DNA from: Phymatolithon calcareum
Taxonomy: Eukaryota > Rhodophyta > Florideophyceae > Hapalidiales
Direction: 5' to 3'
DNA length: 64,000 nucleotides
Assembly (NCBI GenBank): GCA_977006965.1
Contig: OZ345368.1
Location: 1,364,001-1,428,000, forward strand
Under the pieces are notes generated by a model. The model saw only the letters and a list, made by a program, of their open reading frames with translations. It ran no database searches and had not been told where the DNA came from. Position numbers and translations under genes: made by a program. Positions 21,557-32,420 of the stretch are shown in pieces; position 1 is the stretch's first letter; every line of letters starts with the position of its first letter.

Positions 21557-21985
21557 TCAAAAAAAGGGCGACGAAAAGAAATAATTGAGTTATGGGCAGA
21601 GGAAGAAGAGGGAAGATCGCTCGAGATACCAACTGATTCGAACAATCTACCGATGGTTCTCCGCGTAAGAGAAAGGTCTACACGGTTGCGATGCCTACGG
21701 TTGATATTCAATAGAGCACCTCTTTGGAGAAAATCAGTACTTGGTGCATACTTTGGTGTCACAGCCGTAATTGAGCTGGTCGCGCTCCAACGCATTCTAT
21801 CTTCATCCAAGATTAGTCCTGAAATTGAATATGAATGTAAGCGACTCACTGGAGCACTTGTTGGGAGAGAAATACGTATCAAGGATATACTGAATAGTCA
21901 AACTACGTGAGCTTAGTAAATTGTGCGAAAGCGGCCCTGTTACTCTTCAAGAGAGGCCTTGGGAGCTTTTAAAATAAATCAACAC
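21557..21985 (+). mobile_element. LINE 3' fragment, C-terminal domain conserved in several copies
   Basis: The open frame to 21910 contains ERSTRLRCLRLIFNRAPLWR, then GAYFGVTAVIELVALQR and YECKRLTGALVGREIRIKD. The first block matches 30.6-30.7 kb (ERSKRLRCLRVIFSRVRLWR) and the last matches 31.3-31.4 kb and 22.15-22.2 kb. The tail GGCCTTGGGAGCTTTTAAAA then follows. The hAT element sits at its left edge. Confidence 0.65.
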
Positions 21986-22129
21986 ATATCCCCTCTTCTC
22001 TGCACGGACGGCTACGCTTTTCGTTTCAATTCGAGCCGCAAGTAATGGTTTTGGGAGGAGTCATCCTACAACAAATCAATTCTAACAATGCTCTGCTTTT
22101 AACGTCTCTCACAGTAAACATATCTTTTA

Positions 22130-22330
22130 ACACCCATCTCCGTTCCTCGGCATGGGCACTGACGTGAATGATGAGTGCAAACGACTCACTATTGCAATTG
22201 TTCGTAGACAATACGAACCAAGAAGTTAATGAATGACCAGACTATGATACATTAGAAAATGGTTCGAAAAACGATCCCTGTTACTTCGTAGTTTAGGCGT
22301 TGGAAGCTCTTAGAAAAATATTTTCTTATC
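22130..22330 (+). mobile_element. LINE 3' tail, second decayed copy
   Basis: In one frame it reads NDECKRLTIAIVRRQY, a decayed version of YECKRLTGALVGRE in the fragment just upstream. The region after the stop (CCCTGTTACTTCG, then TTGGAAGCTCTTAGAAAAAT) parallels the tail at 21.94-21.98 kb. Confidence 0.45.
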
Positions 22331-22376
22331 TCGTTTACTCTGCTTTTCGTCTTCGTTGCTCACTATCTTCAACAAC

Positions 22377-23944
22377 ATGAGCAAGAAAACTCAAAAATAC
22401 CTGACATATGCCGAAAAAAGTCGGATCCCGCTAGAAATCGATCATTGCAAATCGCATGGAGAGTCCTTCACTCTCGACGACATCGTCGTATAGGTACAGG
22501 ACGAATTCGAGCTACACTTTTGTCCTTCTGCCTAATCCATTTTGCCTTTGTGCTCCTCTGCAAGTAGCTCGGACTCACCGCGCAGAAAAACAGAAAACCC
22601 TTGTTGAGCAGTGCTCTTGGTGCAAAGTCCGCTCAATGGGTATGAGACATGGCATTTCACCGCTTTTGCTGCTACAGGAGACATGATAAAAGTAAAGAAT
22701 GTTTGCCTTCTTTCGAAAGTCATTGAGCACCGACTGGACGGCAATCAAGAAAAGCTAAATTTTTCAAACGGTTTACACCACAACTTTCAGAAGCGCAATC
22801 TATTTAAGGCCAACAAAATCACACGGAGACTCAAGCGACGGGGACAGTGCTGCAAAAGAACAGCAGCTCTTAGTCATCAAGGAAAAGTTCTCAAATTTTT
22901 CTTTAAACGACATCTTCAACACAGATGAGTTATGGTAATGTTACCAACTTGCTCCGACTCAAACCATCTCACGAAATTTAACACCAGGTCGGAAAAAGCA
23001 AAATGTCCGCATGACCTAACTTTCTTGCACTAATGCAGATAGAACCGAGAGGCTTCCGATAATGTCTATCGACCAAGCTTTCGCCCCCTCCAATTTCGAG
23101 GGAAGTTCCGGCACCAACTGGGCTTCGAAAAGGCATGGATGAACAGCGAGTTGTTCTTTTCCTGGTTAAAGAGCTTCAACTTCTACATTGGCGCCACTTT
23201 GCTCATCGAGAACTGCTCGGCACATGGAAAGGCCCAAAACACTGCCGGACTTGCATCACGTCGAGGTCATTTTAATCCCACCCAACAACACCTCTCACAT
23301 ACAGCCGATGGACGCCGGCACTATTGCCGCTCTCAAAACCATCTACCGACGCCGTTAAATTTCTCGCCTGCTCGGCTTCCTTGACAGGGCGCAGTGCATC
23401 GATGAAGACGTGTACAAAATCGACCAGGTCACGGCTATGATCTGGACGCGGGACATCTTGTATGAGATTAAAGAAAAAATATCTTTAATTACAGGCTCAA
23501 CGCTGGAAAAACGGACTTCTTGCTCGGAGACAACTCACCCGCGACAACTATGACCGAGAAGCTTGAGCAGGTGAATAAGGAGCTCACACAGACTCTTGCC
23601 CAAGTTTTGCCGATGCGCATGCACATCATGTCGAAGACCTTGTCAGCCTAAACGAGGAGGACGACTGTATCGCATATGTGGAAGAGGCGACGCCTTTCGG
23701 CGATATCCGGCATGAAATAAATCCTGCCGAGAGCAGCTAAGCTGCTGAGATTGTTGAAAATAGCAGTATGCCGAATATTTCGCATGTTGAGCAGTTCCAT
23801 CTGAGCTTGGCATTTGAGATTATGGACGAGAAAGGAAGTTCTTCGTTGTCTTTGCCGCACGCCATCCACGCGGCGCAACGTGAGATACGCTCCTATCACA
23901 ATAAGGGATTCCGGCAGGCCAAGGTCACTGATTGGTTCAAATGA
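22377..23944 (+). pseudogene. Tigger/pogo-type DDE transposase, broken
   Basis: It opens at ATG (MSKKTQKYLTYAEKSRIPLE) and continues through several frameshifts and stops. The visible order is: an N-terminal helix-turn-helix region; a CENP-B-like second DNA-binding block (LNFSNGLHHNFQKRN) near 22.76 kb; the first catalytic block IFNTDE near 22.92 kb; LIENCSAH near 23.2 kb, where the second catalytic Asp is Glu; IPPNNTSHIQPMDAGTI near 23.3 kb with the third acidic residue; and an acidic tail ending KVTDWF at 23.93 kb. This matches the DDE_1 pogo/Tigger/jerky family. The C-terminal part is homologous to the relic at 15.1-15.5 kb. It cannot code for an active enzyme as written. Confidence 0.85.
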
Positions 23945-24600
23945 ACTTCGTACATTATTGGGCAGAATTTTTCTGTAATGCTTTATAATACAGCCTTTTG
24001 GACTGCAAAACCTTTACTATTGCTTGCCAACTACTGTAGCTTTACCGCTGACATTATCGCTCAGCTTTTTTACAGATAGCTCACACATGCGCGTCTTCTT
24101 GACATAAAAAGCTAGTTTATGATACAGGATTGGGAGTTTTCAGTGAGGAAAAAATCACAATAGTTCCGAAGTGCTGAGCAGGATCAAACACGTGTCCCGT
24201 TGCGCGCACGCAACGTGAACCTTTCACGTGAAAGGTAAACTCAAATATAAATGAAAAATAAATGCCCTCAGTTTTGCAGCCATTTGTTTATTTTTAGGGG
24301 GGAGACCAGAGGTAGGTTTTTGTAGTCCACTGAATAGTGTTACACCAACAAGAAAAGAAAAACCTCTTCCATAGGCAGAATCCAGCCAAAACCTTTTGGC
24401 CCTAGGAAAGTTGCCCCAAGCGTCAGCAGATGCGTTGATAACTTTTAAATAAAAAATCTACCTTTCTTCTTCTTCTTTATTTTTAGGGGCTTTTTCAGTC
24501 TGGAAAGGCAGTACGTTTGCAGTTTTGCAGTTTTTCACTTAGCAAGTTTGCAGTTACACCGGTTTGTCGACACATAGTTATGCTATATTGACAACCATTT
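23945..24600. other. Decayed Tigger 3' end, then unassigned spacer
   Basis: Up to about 24060 the sequence parallels the terminal region of the element at 14.97-15.09 kb (GGACTGCAAAACCT, then GCTTTACCGC), but the last bases of the terminal repeat are lost. A second weak match to a Tigger end occurs near 24515-24568. I see no gene. Confidence 0.4.
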
Positions 24601-25076
24601 TTCGCGTGCCCGCAGGAAATGAAGGAAGCGATCAGGGACGCCCTATCAAACGCACCCGTAAAGAAAACGGTCGGTCTTTACGAAGTGAAAGCAGAGATAC
24701 TCAACTCAGAGATCATACTCGAATTGTCCTTTGCAAGTGGTCGAGTGGGCGACATTCCGTTCTCGTGGCAATCCGTGAGAAAGGGAATGCGGAAGACCCG
24801 GGAAACTGCAGGCCATATGGTCCTGAGTCAAACAGGGAAGGTTGTAGAAGCAGCTCTCAATACCTTACTTAGAAGACATCACTCTAACCACGACAATCAA
24901 CGTGGATTTCAGAAAGGCAAGAGTACGGAAACAGCCATGCTCCGATAAGCAGTGCTGCAGCAGAAGGGACGCAGTTGCACCTCAGTTCCCGACCCTAAAG
25001 CCGCGTATGACACTTCACCTAGGAAACTGCGACAGGAACGGATGCGATTGTGCCTACCTAAGGACATCAACGACAT

Positions 25077-25124
25077 GGGTGAGGCATTCTTAATAATCTA
25101 TAGATTATTAAGAATGCCTCACCC
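25077..25124. repeat. Perfect 48-bp palindrome, no spacer
   Basis: The 24-base left arm, beginning GGGTGAGGCATTCTTAATAA, is followed directly by its exact reverse complement. It interrupts the reverse transcriptase frame of the LINE fragment. Confidence 0.95.
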
Positions 25125-25337
25125 AGTATACTGAATCCTCACAGCTGGAGAAATTAACAAGAACTGGTTCATAGATGACAAAGTCGCTCGGCATGTGTTA
25201 CCGCTTTATGGACGAGTTCGGGGAGCGCATAATCGCTGTTCCGAGCGAGGTAGCACACTAGACCCTGTTGTAGGTACCCGAAGTTTCGTACGTAGGGATA
25301 TCTATAGGGACAACTGTAATTACAGGCACGAACACAG

Positions 25338-25387
25338 TCAGGACCAACAGCCACTTGATGTGTACATCAAGTGGCTGTTGGTCCTGA
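25338..25387. repeat. Perfect palindrome, 24-bp arms, 2-bp spacer
   Basis: The arms begin TCAGGACCAACAGCCACTTG and return exactly inverted after the spacer GT. It lies 213 bp from the first palindrome, in the same LINE fragment. Confidence 0.95.
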
Positions 25388-26261
25388 TAAGCACCCTAAA
25401 AGCCATACGTATCTACAAGTCATTGATCCAACCAATGTGCGAATACGCTATCTACATCACACCGTGGACCTCAAAAGTACAAGAAGCTATCAAAGGAGTA
25501 GAAGAAGCTTTTGCTTCCAAGTTTTGGTGCTATTGCAAGTGGAATGATCGAGCGACTCCAGCTGCTGTGCAGGATCCAAGCATCAGTACTCAGGAGAGAA
25601 TATTAGCATTCAGGTTGCTGCTACCTGGAAAGGCAAGGAAGCTGGATATTTTGTCCAAACCAAAAGAAGAGCGATTAGTCAAAGAGTTACAGTGGACCAA
25701 GTCGCGATATTGCTACGATGCTGCAACAAGAACAGTTTGGAGCCCCCTTGAAACATATGCATGAAGGGAAATCTCCAGGCCAGCTCCGACGAATATTGCT
25801 TCGAAAGAAGAAGCACGGCTCGAAGCAAGAATAGAGAGAAAAACTCTCTACTGCAAACCAGACAATATCCGGGCCATCTTCACGTTTGCCAGGTCCGAAG
25901 TCGACAACTGACCATAAAACACGAAAGCGAGAGGTTCCCTCAAGTGAGCACGGCGCTAATATGGGATACATTCGGAGCGGCACCAGAGTGTCACCTCGAG
26001 AACGTACGCAGGAGCCTATAACAAAGTATATACTAAACTCCGGAGAAATGTTAACAGCGGAAAAGGCATTAGACTCCCTACAGCGCCACCAAAATTTAAA
26101 ATATGGAAACTACGAGTCCCTGTATTAGGGAACAGACGATACACTAGAATGAACAAGTTCAGAAAAGCTGCTCCCGTTCGGCCGCAGTCTTAGGATTGTT
26201 TTTGTAGACGCATACAAAGACGAGATCTTGTACTTCGCTCAGCCGCTTACAGTACATATCT

Positions 26262-27245
26262 CCTAAATAACGTAAAAATAATATTATTATTTAGGGAATT
26301 TGATGATTTTATTCTGAGGATTTGGGAGAGGGACCTTCTTGAGAAATCGATTTTTGTGTCCGCACTACCAGTCCAGAAAATTCCGCAATTCCAGTCCCAA
26401 ATATTTTCACTGGTAATGAGGACGCGGCATAGGTCTTGAAGTGGCTGCTGTGCTCATCTATGGGAAATGTTTCTCATAACGATTTCTAGTTTTCGAACGT
26501 GGAATTGCTTTTTGTGAAAATTCCCAAGTATGCCCATGCACACGGGTGATGACATTCGAACATTCTCGTATGCCTTAAATCACACTTATGCACAAGCTTA
26601 TGATACCCCTAGTGCACTGCAACCACAATGCAATAGCATCCCAACCGAACAACGGGATGCCCTCATCCACCTTGTGAGGACGTCGAACACGTCCAATCAC
26701 GCCCCTAGAAATAGACTAACTCGAGACTATGGGACCACTACTTATGCTCAGCCAGATCTTCAGCCACGTAGGATAGCCAAGTTCATCAAGTAAAGCAACG
26801 GTATACCACACTTTTGTTCGTCTCTTGCCGTCCCTGGTGTCGATCCAGGACGGAACAACTGGACCGAAGCAGAGCGCCTGATCGTCGCCGTGTCGATCCG
26901 CGGGTTCGCACGCTACGTCTCCAGTCTTAGTTATCATTGACCCACAAGCTCAGATTCGCGGGCAATCCCCCAGACGAATTTTCATCACTTTTCAACCAAA
27001 CTTTTCGTGATGTTTCAAGTTTTTGCTCAAAAGTGCGTGAAAACATCCGGAGCGGAAGTTGCAAACCAACGTTGAACCGTGGAATCAGCCACTGAAAACC
27101 TATGCCGCGTCCTAGTAACCAGTCCAGGAAATAATGACTGGTAAGGAGGACTTCTCTGACTGGGTCTAAGCCCCGATTTTGATGAATTCTAGCTCTCAAA
27201 ATAAAATCATCAAATACCCTAAATAATATTTTTATGTGACAATGA
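26262..27245. mobile_element. Foldback element 2 (about 980 bp)
   Basis: Inverted arms of roughly 200 bp lie at 26270-26480 and 27020-27240. They share ATTTGATGATTTTATT near the tips and GACGCGGCATAGGT deeper inside. The arms have diverged by substitutions and small indels. The middle (26530-26940) has short open frames with no known domain. Confidence 0.7.
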
Positions 27246-27479
27246 AAAAAGTAAAAGTTATAAACGTGTACTATTTATCTGGAAAGCATGGTTGCTGAAT
27301 AAGTATTGGCGCTTACAGCTTGTTCTGCGAAATAAATATGAAGTCCTTGTTGTGATTGTTGATATCCTTTTTCGTATCTCAGGTGGTGTGGCCGTCGTCA
27401 AGCAACAAAGCCGAGCCATACTCGCCGCATCACTGCTTCGCCTAGAGCGATTGTTCGCGTTCCAGAAGCACGTCCGCAG

Positions 27480-29789
27480 ATGTCTCTCACTTTCGGACCT
27501 GTCAAAGTTTATCAACACGATAGCTATGTCCGCAGGATTATTGTGCACCCTGACCAGGCGCGATGTATTACTGTGGGCCGGGTCGGTGTGAAAATGTTTT
27601 CTCTACGGTCCAATCGACATCTGATGGACTTCGCCAACCTTTCGGAGTCACACATTCGCGATGCTGCTCTTGTCAACAATGAAACTTTAGCCGCGATTCT
27701 TGGTTCTCGTGAACTTTGCTTTTATTCATTAGCCAATGGAAAGATTGTGCGACGGTTCGGCCACCGATCACTTGAAGATATATCGGGCTATGAACGGATT
27801 GCTTCGCTAAGTGGTGAGCACTTCATGGTTACTGGAAAGCAGAGAAGAATAAACCGGTATAGATCGAAGGCGGTTTTGCTTGATCTCGAAACCAATTCTA
27901 CAATCGATGGCTCTGAGAATTTTATGGAAAATGCTGTTAACGTTGTCGCCACTTGTACATCTTTCGGTGGTGATTTTGACGAGGTGGCTGCTTACCAGAA
28001 TCGATTTGTCACAGGTGGGCCAGATAAATCAGCCCAAGTATGGGCAGTGCGCTCTCGACAATTTCGACGTTTGAAAGTCCTGCGACCGGGATATTTCGTT
28101 GGGGCAGTTTCGTTGGACGAGAAACACATATTCGTCGCTGATGCGAAGGGAGTGGATATCAGCATATACAATGCAAACACTTTCGAGCTCATTCGAGTTA
28201 TCGTTCTTTCTGTACATGTTCCTGAAGTTCTATCAATAAGCAGTGACTGGTTGCTCTTCGCGTATTCATGGAGAGCAAAGAGCATATTGGCACTCGACAT
28301 TCGCCACGGAACTGAACTATGGAGAATGGAATGTAACAGAAAAATCCATTACATCGACATGTCCATCACTGATGAACCACAAGTTATTGTCGCAACGGCT
28401 CATAGGCAAGTTCTGACTTGCGGGCTACCGGATGACATTGCGAGAGAATTCAAGAAATCGGGAAGCATTTTGCAATCTGAACATCTTCCTCTCCCTCCAT
28501 TGCAAGCTGCTCTTGCCACCTGTTTATCTGGTCGCTCATCGCCACGTGATTTCTGCAATACGCTCATTAAATATGAGCTTTGCAGGGAGTCCTTTGCAGA
28601 GTGGTGCAGCGCTCATCACATTCTAACGCTCGCAGTCCAGAACGGAGACGTCAACAACTCAACAGAACATGAGAGAAGCCTATCACACTGGTTTGAGAGC
28701 TTATACCTCGCCGTGAAAGACGTCGAATTGACCAGTGAGGAAGATTATTTGATGGCGAAGCTATACCTTAAAGAAGCGAAGCAGATGGGACTTATTGAGA
28801 GCACTGATGCAGTTCTTGCAGCTTTACATGTTACTAAGGCTTTGAATGAGGAGGTCCGCGAATTGCAACGTGCAGGTATTCTCATATTTGAACAAGCCTT
28901 ACGTATCGAGAAGCGCCTCGACCATCTCCAAGAATCCTGTGCGCGGTACCGCAAGCTTCAGCTGTACTCTCAATGCATTGGGATCGCACTCCAAATAATC
29001 CCCCTTGTTGGCGGTGTATCCGCTGGCGTGGTATCTGCCGGAGTAAACATCGTGGAAGGTTTGTCAATCAAGGATGTGGCGGACTATGCGTTTGGACTCG
29101 GAGGCAGCGTTGCGGAGGGAGGGATATCGTCGCTAGGTGATCGGGTGATTTGTGCAGCGGCCAATGCCTTGCAACCCGAGTCGACTGCAAAGTTGGGACA
29201 AGAGCAAATCCGTGCGTTGGATGAAGCTGTGTCTGCGTGCGGACTGAATGTGGAGAAGCTGCGAGAGCATTTCATAGAGCGCTCATTCGCTAGCACTTCA
29301 GGGCTTGGGGTGGCGACAAGTAACATGGCTGAAAACGAGGGTTGGCCCTGCACGACGCCCGCTATTCGTAGGATCTCAAGTGCGCCTGTTCTTCCAGAGC
29401 CCGCTCTCTCATACGTACCTGAAGTGCTCGTTGCGGAAGAAGTTCGTGACTTTTCGACCAGATCGCCGAGCGAGCTAAAGTCAGTTGAACTGTCACGAAC
29501 GTTGATTGAACAATTGGAGCACATCGAAATCGCTGAGCTCCTGGCCGCTTACATTGTTCGTTTTGACGACACCGAGACAAACTCGTACTTGAGCTTTCGA
29601 GATCGCGTATATCGTGTAATGAAAGTGAACTACTTAGATGGCGAGGTGTTGGTGAACCGGGAGGAGGCGCCGCTAAACGAGTTGGTGAAAACTATTGTAG
29701 AGGGGCTCAACTGTGATGGAAAAAGTGAAAAAGAGATACCCCTCGGAGTGAAGGCAAAACTGAAATTGTTTTTAAAGTCGATATGCTGA
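27480..29789 (+). CDS. WD40-like beta-propeller protein with helical, glycine-rich C-terminal region
   Basis: A 769-residue single-exon frame with an ATG start. Residues 1-320 are a beta-propeller of degenerate WD-like repeats; the clearest is FVTGGPDKSAQVWAV at about 177-191, with VRRIIVHPDQARCITVG near 17-33. Residues 400-500 are helical and probably coiled coil (LNEEVRELQRAGILIFEQAL). A hydrophobic, glycine-rich stretch follows at about 500-560 (IALQIIPLVGGVSAGVVSAG, then FGLGGSVAEGGISSLGD), resembling a glycine-zipper hairpin. The last 200 residues are acidic with no known domain. No signal peptide is visible. Propellers usually act as interaction platforms; the membrane-like segment suggests membrane insertion or oligomerisation. 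That is inference. Confidence 0.75.
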   Translation: MSLTFGPVKVYQHDSYVRRIIVHPDQARCITVGRVGVKMFSLRSNRHLMDFANLSESHIRDAALVNNETLAAILGSRELCFYSLANGKIVRRFGHRSLEDISGYERIASLSGEHFMVTGKQRRINRYRSKAVLLDLETNSTIDGSENFMENAVNVVATCTSFGGDFDEVAAYQNRFVTGGPDKSAQVWAVRSRQFRRLKVLRPGYFVGAVSLDEKHIFVADAKGVDISIYNANTFELIRVIVLSVHVPEVLSISSDWLLFAYSWRAKSILALDIRHGTELWRMECNRKIHYIDMSITDEPQVIVATAHRQVLTCGLPDDIAREFKKSGSILQSEHLPLPPLQAALATCLSGRSSPRDFCNTLIKYELCRESFAEWCSAHHILTLAVQNGDVNNSTEHERSLSHWFESLYLAVKDVELTSEEDYLMAKLYLKEAKQMGLIESTDAVLAALHVTKALNEEVRELQRAGILIFEQALRIEKRLDHLQESCARYRKLQLYSQCIGIALQIIPLVGGVSAGVVSAGVNIVEGLSIKDVADYAFGLGGSVAEGGISSLGDRVICAAANALQPESTAKLGQEQIRALDEAVSACGLNVEKLREHFIERSFASTSGLGVATSNMAENEGWPCTTPAIRRISSAPVLPEPALSYVPEVLVAEEVRDFSTRSPSELKSVELSRTLIEQLEHIEIAELLAAYIVRFDDTETNSYLSFRDRVYRVMKVNYLDGEVLVNREEAPLNELVKTIVEGLNCDGKSEKEIPLGVKAKLKLFLKSIC

Positions 29790-29847
29790 GTATTTGCTTC
29801 GGTAGCTGTTCTCCACCACGATGTAAACAATTGCAATAGAACTTTTT

Positions 29848-30702
29848 TCGCAGATGACGTTCTTCTTCAAGCCAAGACCGCCAAAGGGATGCAAAACTCA
29901 TGAACACAGCCTCAAAGTGCGCAGACGAGAACTCTATGAGATGAACCACAGAGCCAGGAAAGAGTGAGGTTCTAGAGTACAAAGGGCTTCCAAAGCACAA
30001 GTTCGTTCTTGCCGGAAAAGAGCTGCACTAACCGTGGAAACTCTCCTACCTCGGGGTACATATGAAAAACACGAGTCAACGACGACGCCGCAATCTCAAG
30101 AGTTCGGAATGCAGTTGGAAGCGTCCACAAACTACGCAAAATTGGCGAAAATGTTAGCCGACTCCAGCCAGTCAAAATTATAGAATTGCCAAGTCGCTGA
30201 TTCTCCCCAAATGGGAGTATGCCATCCATTTGACCCCGATGACGAAGCGATTAGGAGCAGAGATCGAAGCAACAGAGGCTCTTTTCATGCCGAATCTCGA
30301 GGAGAGCGGGAGCACGTGCTGTGCCGACTCGCCAGCGCGGGGATGAGGACAGGACACCAGACTGCAAGGTTCGCTCTGAGCCATGTATGAAGGAAGAAGT
30401 ACCTGGAAGATGCAGAAGAAAGAGAGGAGGATTTGGCAGACGTACCAAATGCTATTGGGTATCTCAAAGAAGAGGAGGACCTTAAAGGGATGTTAAAACA
30501 CGTGGAAGACGGCATGGAGTCTAAGAAGCGCCGACCCGAAGAAACCGTTAAAAGTTCGAAGGAGGAAGAAGAAGGGCGGATAATAACAATCCCCATAGAC
30601 AAGCCAAACAAATTCCCTGGAGTGCCACATATTAGCGAGAGAAGCAAGCGTTTGAGGTGCCTAAGAGTGATTTTCAGTAGAGTCCGGCTGTGGAGACAAT
30701 AG
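29848..30702 (+). mobile_element. LINE reverse transcriptase fragment (FADD motif to C-terminus)
   Basis: It begins with FADDVLLQAKTAKGMQ, the catalytic YxDD-type motif, near 29848. Broken frames follow: RIAKSLILPKWEYAIHLTPM near 30.2 kb, then an ERSKRLRCLRVIFSRVRLWR block to 30702. The FADD block closely resembles FADDVQLQAKNSDGMQ of the LINE at 62.07 kb, so both belong to one clade. It starts about 60 bp after the stop of the WD40-like gene. Confidence 0.8.
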
Positions 30703-31605
30703 ACAATAGCGACATAGTACTTTTATTGAGCTTCGTTGCACTCTCAGGGTCGGGAAAGTAGTCGGTACTCGCTCTCGCCAATTATGGCTTGACATACGAT
30801 CCTTTAATCGCTGCGATGCGCGGTGCCCTTTAAGCTATCGGATTCTCCAACTTACTGTCTGGGAGTTGCATATCACACCCTACGAATACAAACACTATCC
30901 TATCACTGTCAGGTCTAACGGCTACCTCGATACGCACGTGCGAGGCAGTGACCCAACTTGGCGATCTCTCGGGCGTCCCCTCCTATGATGTGAGGTCTAT
31001 CACTGTCTGGTCTAACGGCTACCGCAATACGCACGCGCAAGTCAGTGACCCAACTTGGCGATCTTTTGGTGCCTCCCATCCTGTCATTATTTCGACAGTC
31101 GGGTCTGTCGGTTATTACGAGCTGGAACTTGAGGGCGGCCACTCGACATGGTCGCTCTATAGGATCTCCCTTAAGTCTTGTGCTGTTAACGTCTTTCTTA
31201 GCTTTTTTGTTTCGCCATTGACCGAGCTCACATTGAAAGCCACTGTCTTGTTCGACAACAAGATACATACACTGCAATTTCAGATAGCCAGTGAGATGGC
31301 ACAGCTTGTAGCGCTCCAGCGACCACTACGACCCACGAAAATGGACCAGGAGTCTGAATATGAATGCAAACATTCACTCGGGAGTTCACGGGGAGGGAAA
31401 TTCTAATTAAAGTGATTCTAGGAGAGTACAGTGTGACCCACAAGGAAGACAGTATGATACTCAAATTAAGCTTTTTGGGAGCTTTTCACGTATTCCCCCG
31501 GCAAAGCAAATATCAAGAACGAATCAAGCCAAAGATATTTGAGAGAAAAAGAAAAATAGCATCAAGAACCAAGAAAAGAGTAAGAGCTGCTTACAAGTAA
31601 TACAA
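30703..31605 (+). mobile_element. 97-bp direct duplication and LINE C-terminal tail
   Basis: A direct repeat starts at 30901 and again at 30998 (TATCACTGTC-GGTCTAACGG), period 97 bp. From about 31260 the frame reads VALQRPLRPTKMDQESEYEC, matching the LINE tail at 21.75-21.9 kb (VALQR, then EIEYECK). It is decayed and has no intact ORF. Confidence 0.5.
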
Positions 31606-31993
31606 GTAGCAATCAGTGGCCTTTTAGACTCCAGTTGGGTAGCTACCGTAGCTAGCCACCTTTACAATAACTTCAATACTTTGACATCGCTGCCAAAGTT
31701 CTACGGTATTCAATCCTTTTTGCTGTCACCAAGCTCAGTATTTAAAAGTTTTTGAACTCGAATGCTGCCTGCAGCATTCATGGCAAGACTTCTTGGGATT
31801 GGCATCAGCCCCACGCACTCTTGCCGTGTTCGATCACCACATCAACTTATGTCTCGACCTGCTACACCAGTCAAAATTCTCTATCATGACAACCCTTACC
31901 ACAGGAGTCATGTTCGACAAAGCACTGCTTTGTCAAAGAGGCCCGTTCAACGCGCAGATCTCTTGTTTATGGATAGAAGCCCTGTCTTAGAAG

Positions 31994-32420
31994 TCATTCA
32001 TTTGCTCTTTCCCCAAGTGGGGCCAGCAGCGCTTCGGGGTGCATAAGTTTCTTCCACTCCCTTGTATCGTTAGTGAGCTGGAGTGAAATATGCACCTCTA
32101 AAATTTCTACGCCGCGAAATATTGGTTCTGGAGTTGGTCTGACGTATTGAAACAGTACTTGGCGAATCAGGTGACGCTCGTCCATTCTTAGAATGTGTCC
32201 AAGCCACTTCCATAGTATGTCCCTGGCGCGTAGTACGACATCGATAGTGGGGACCTTAGCTTCATTTGCGACTGGTCGTCCCAATATTCTCGACAGAATT
32301 CTAGCGCCTGTTGAGCCGAGTTACTTCCTCACTTCTTCTACTAGATTCCACGATTCGCAGCTGTACAGGAGAGTTGATACTACAGAGAAGCCAAAAAGAC
32401 GAGTCTTTCAATTCAATAGA
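31994..32420 (-). mobile_element. LINE C-terminal fragment of a different type
   Basis: The frame 32284-31994 contains ARDILWKWLGHILRMDERHL, then RQVLFQYVRPTPEPIF. In a shifted frame just upstream lies STLLYSCESWNLVEE. The order LLYxxExW ... WLGHxLRM is the conserved end of many CR1/RTE-like endonuclease-reverse transcriptases. It is 5'-truncated, without catalytic motifs. Confidence 0.72.

Larger units (their letters stand above)
24600..26170 (+). mobile_element. LINE reverse transcriptase fragment, 5'-truncated and rearranged
   Basis: Shifted frames give GDIPFSWQSV, a GNAEDPGNCRP block, then HDNQRGFQKGKSTETAMLR and a DPKAAYDTSPRKL block. These are reverse transcriptase fingers and the palm A motif (first catalytic Asp) of a non-LTR element. 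The YxDD motif is gone. Two perfect palindromes (25077-25124 and 25338-25387) stand where the palm should continue. The C-terminal part (25380-26130) reads CEYAIYITPWTSKVQEAI, then AEKALDS, and matches the tail at 3.5-4.0 kb. Confidence 0.82.
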
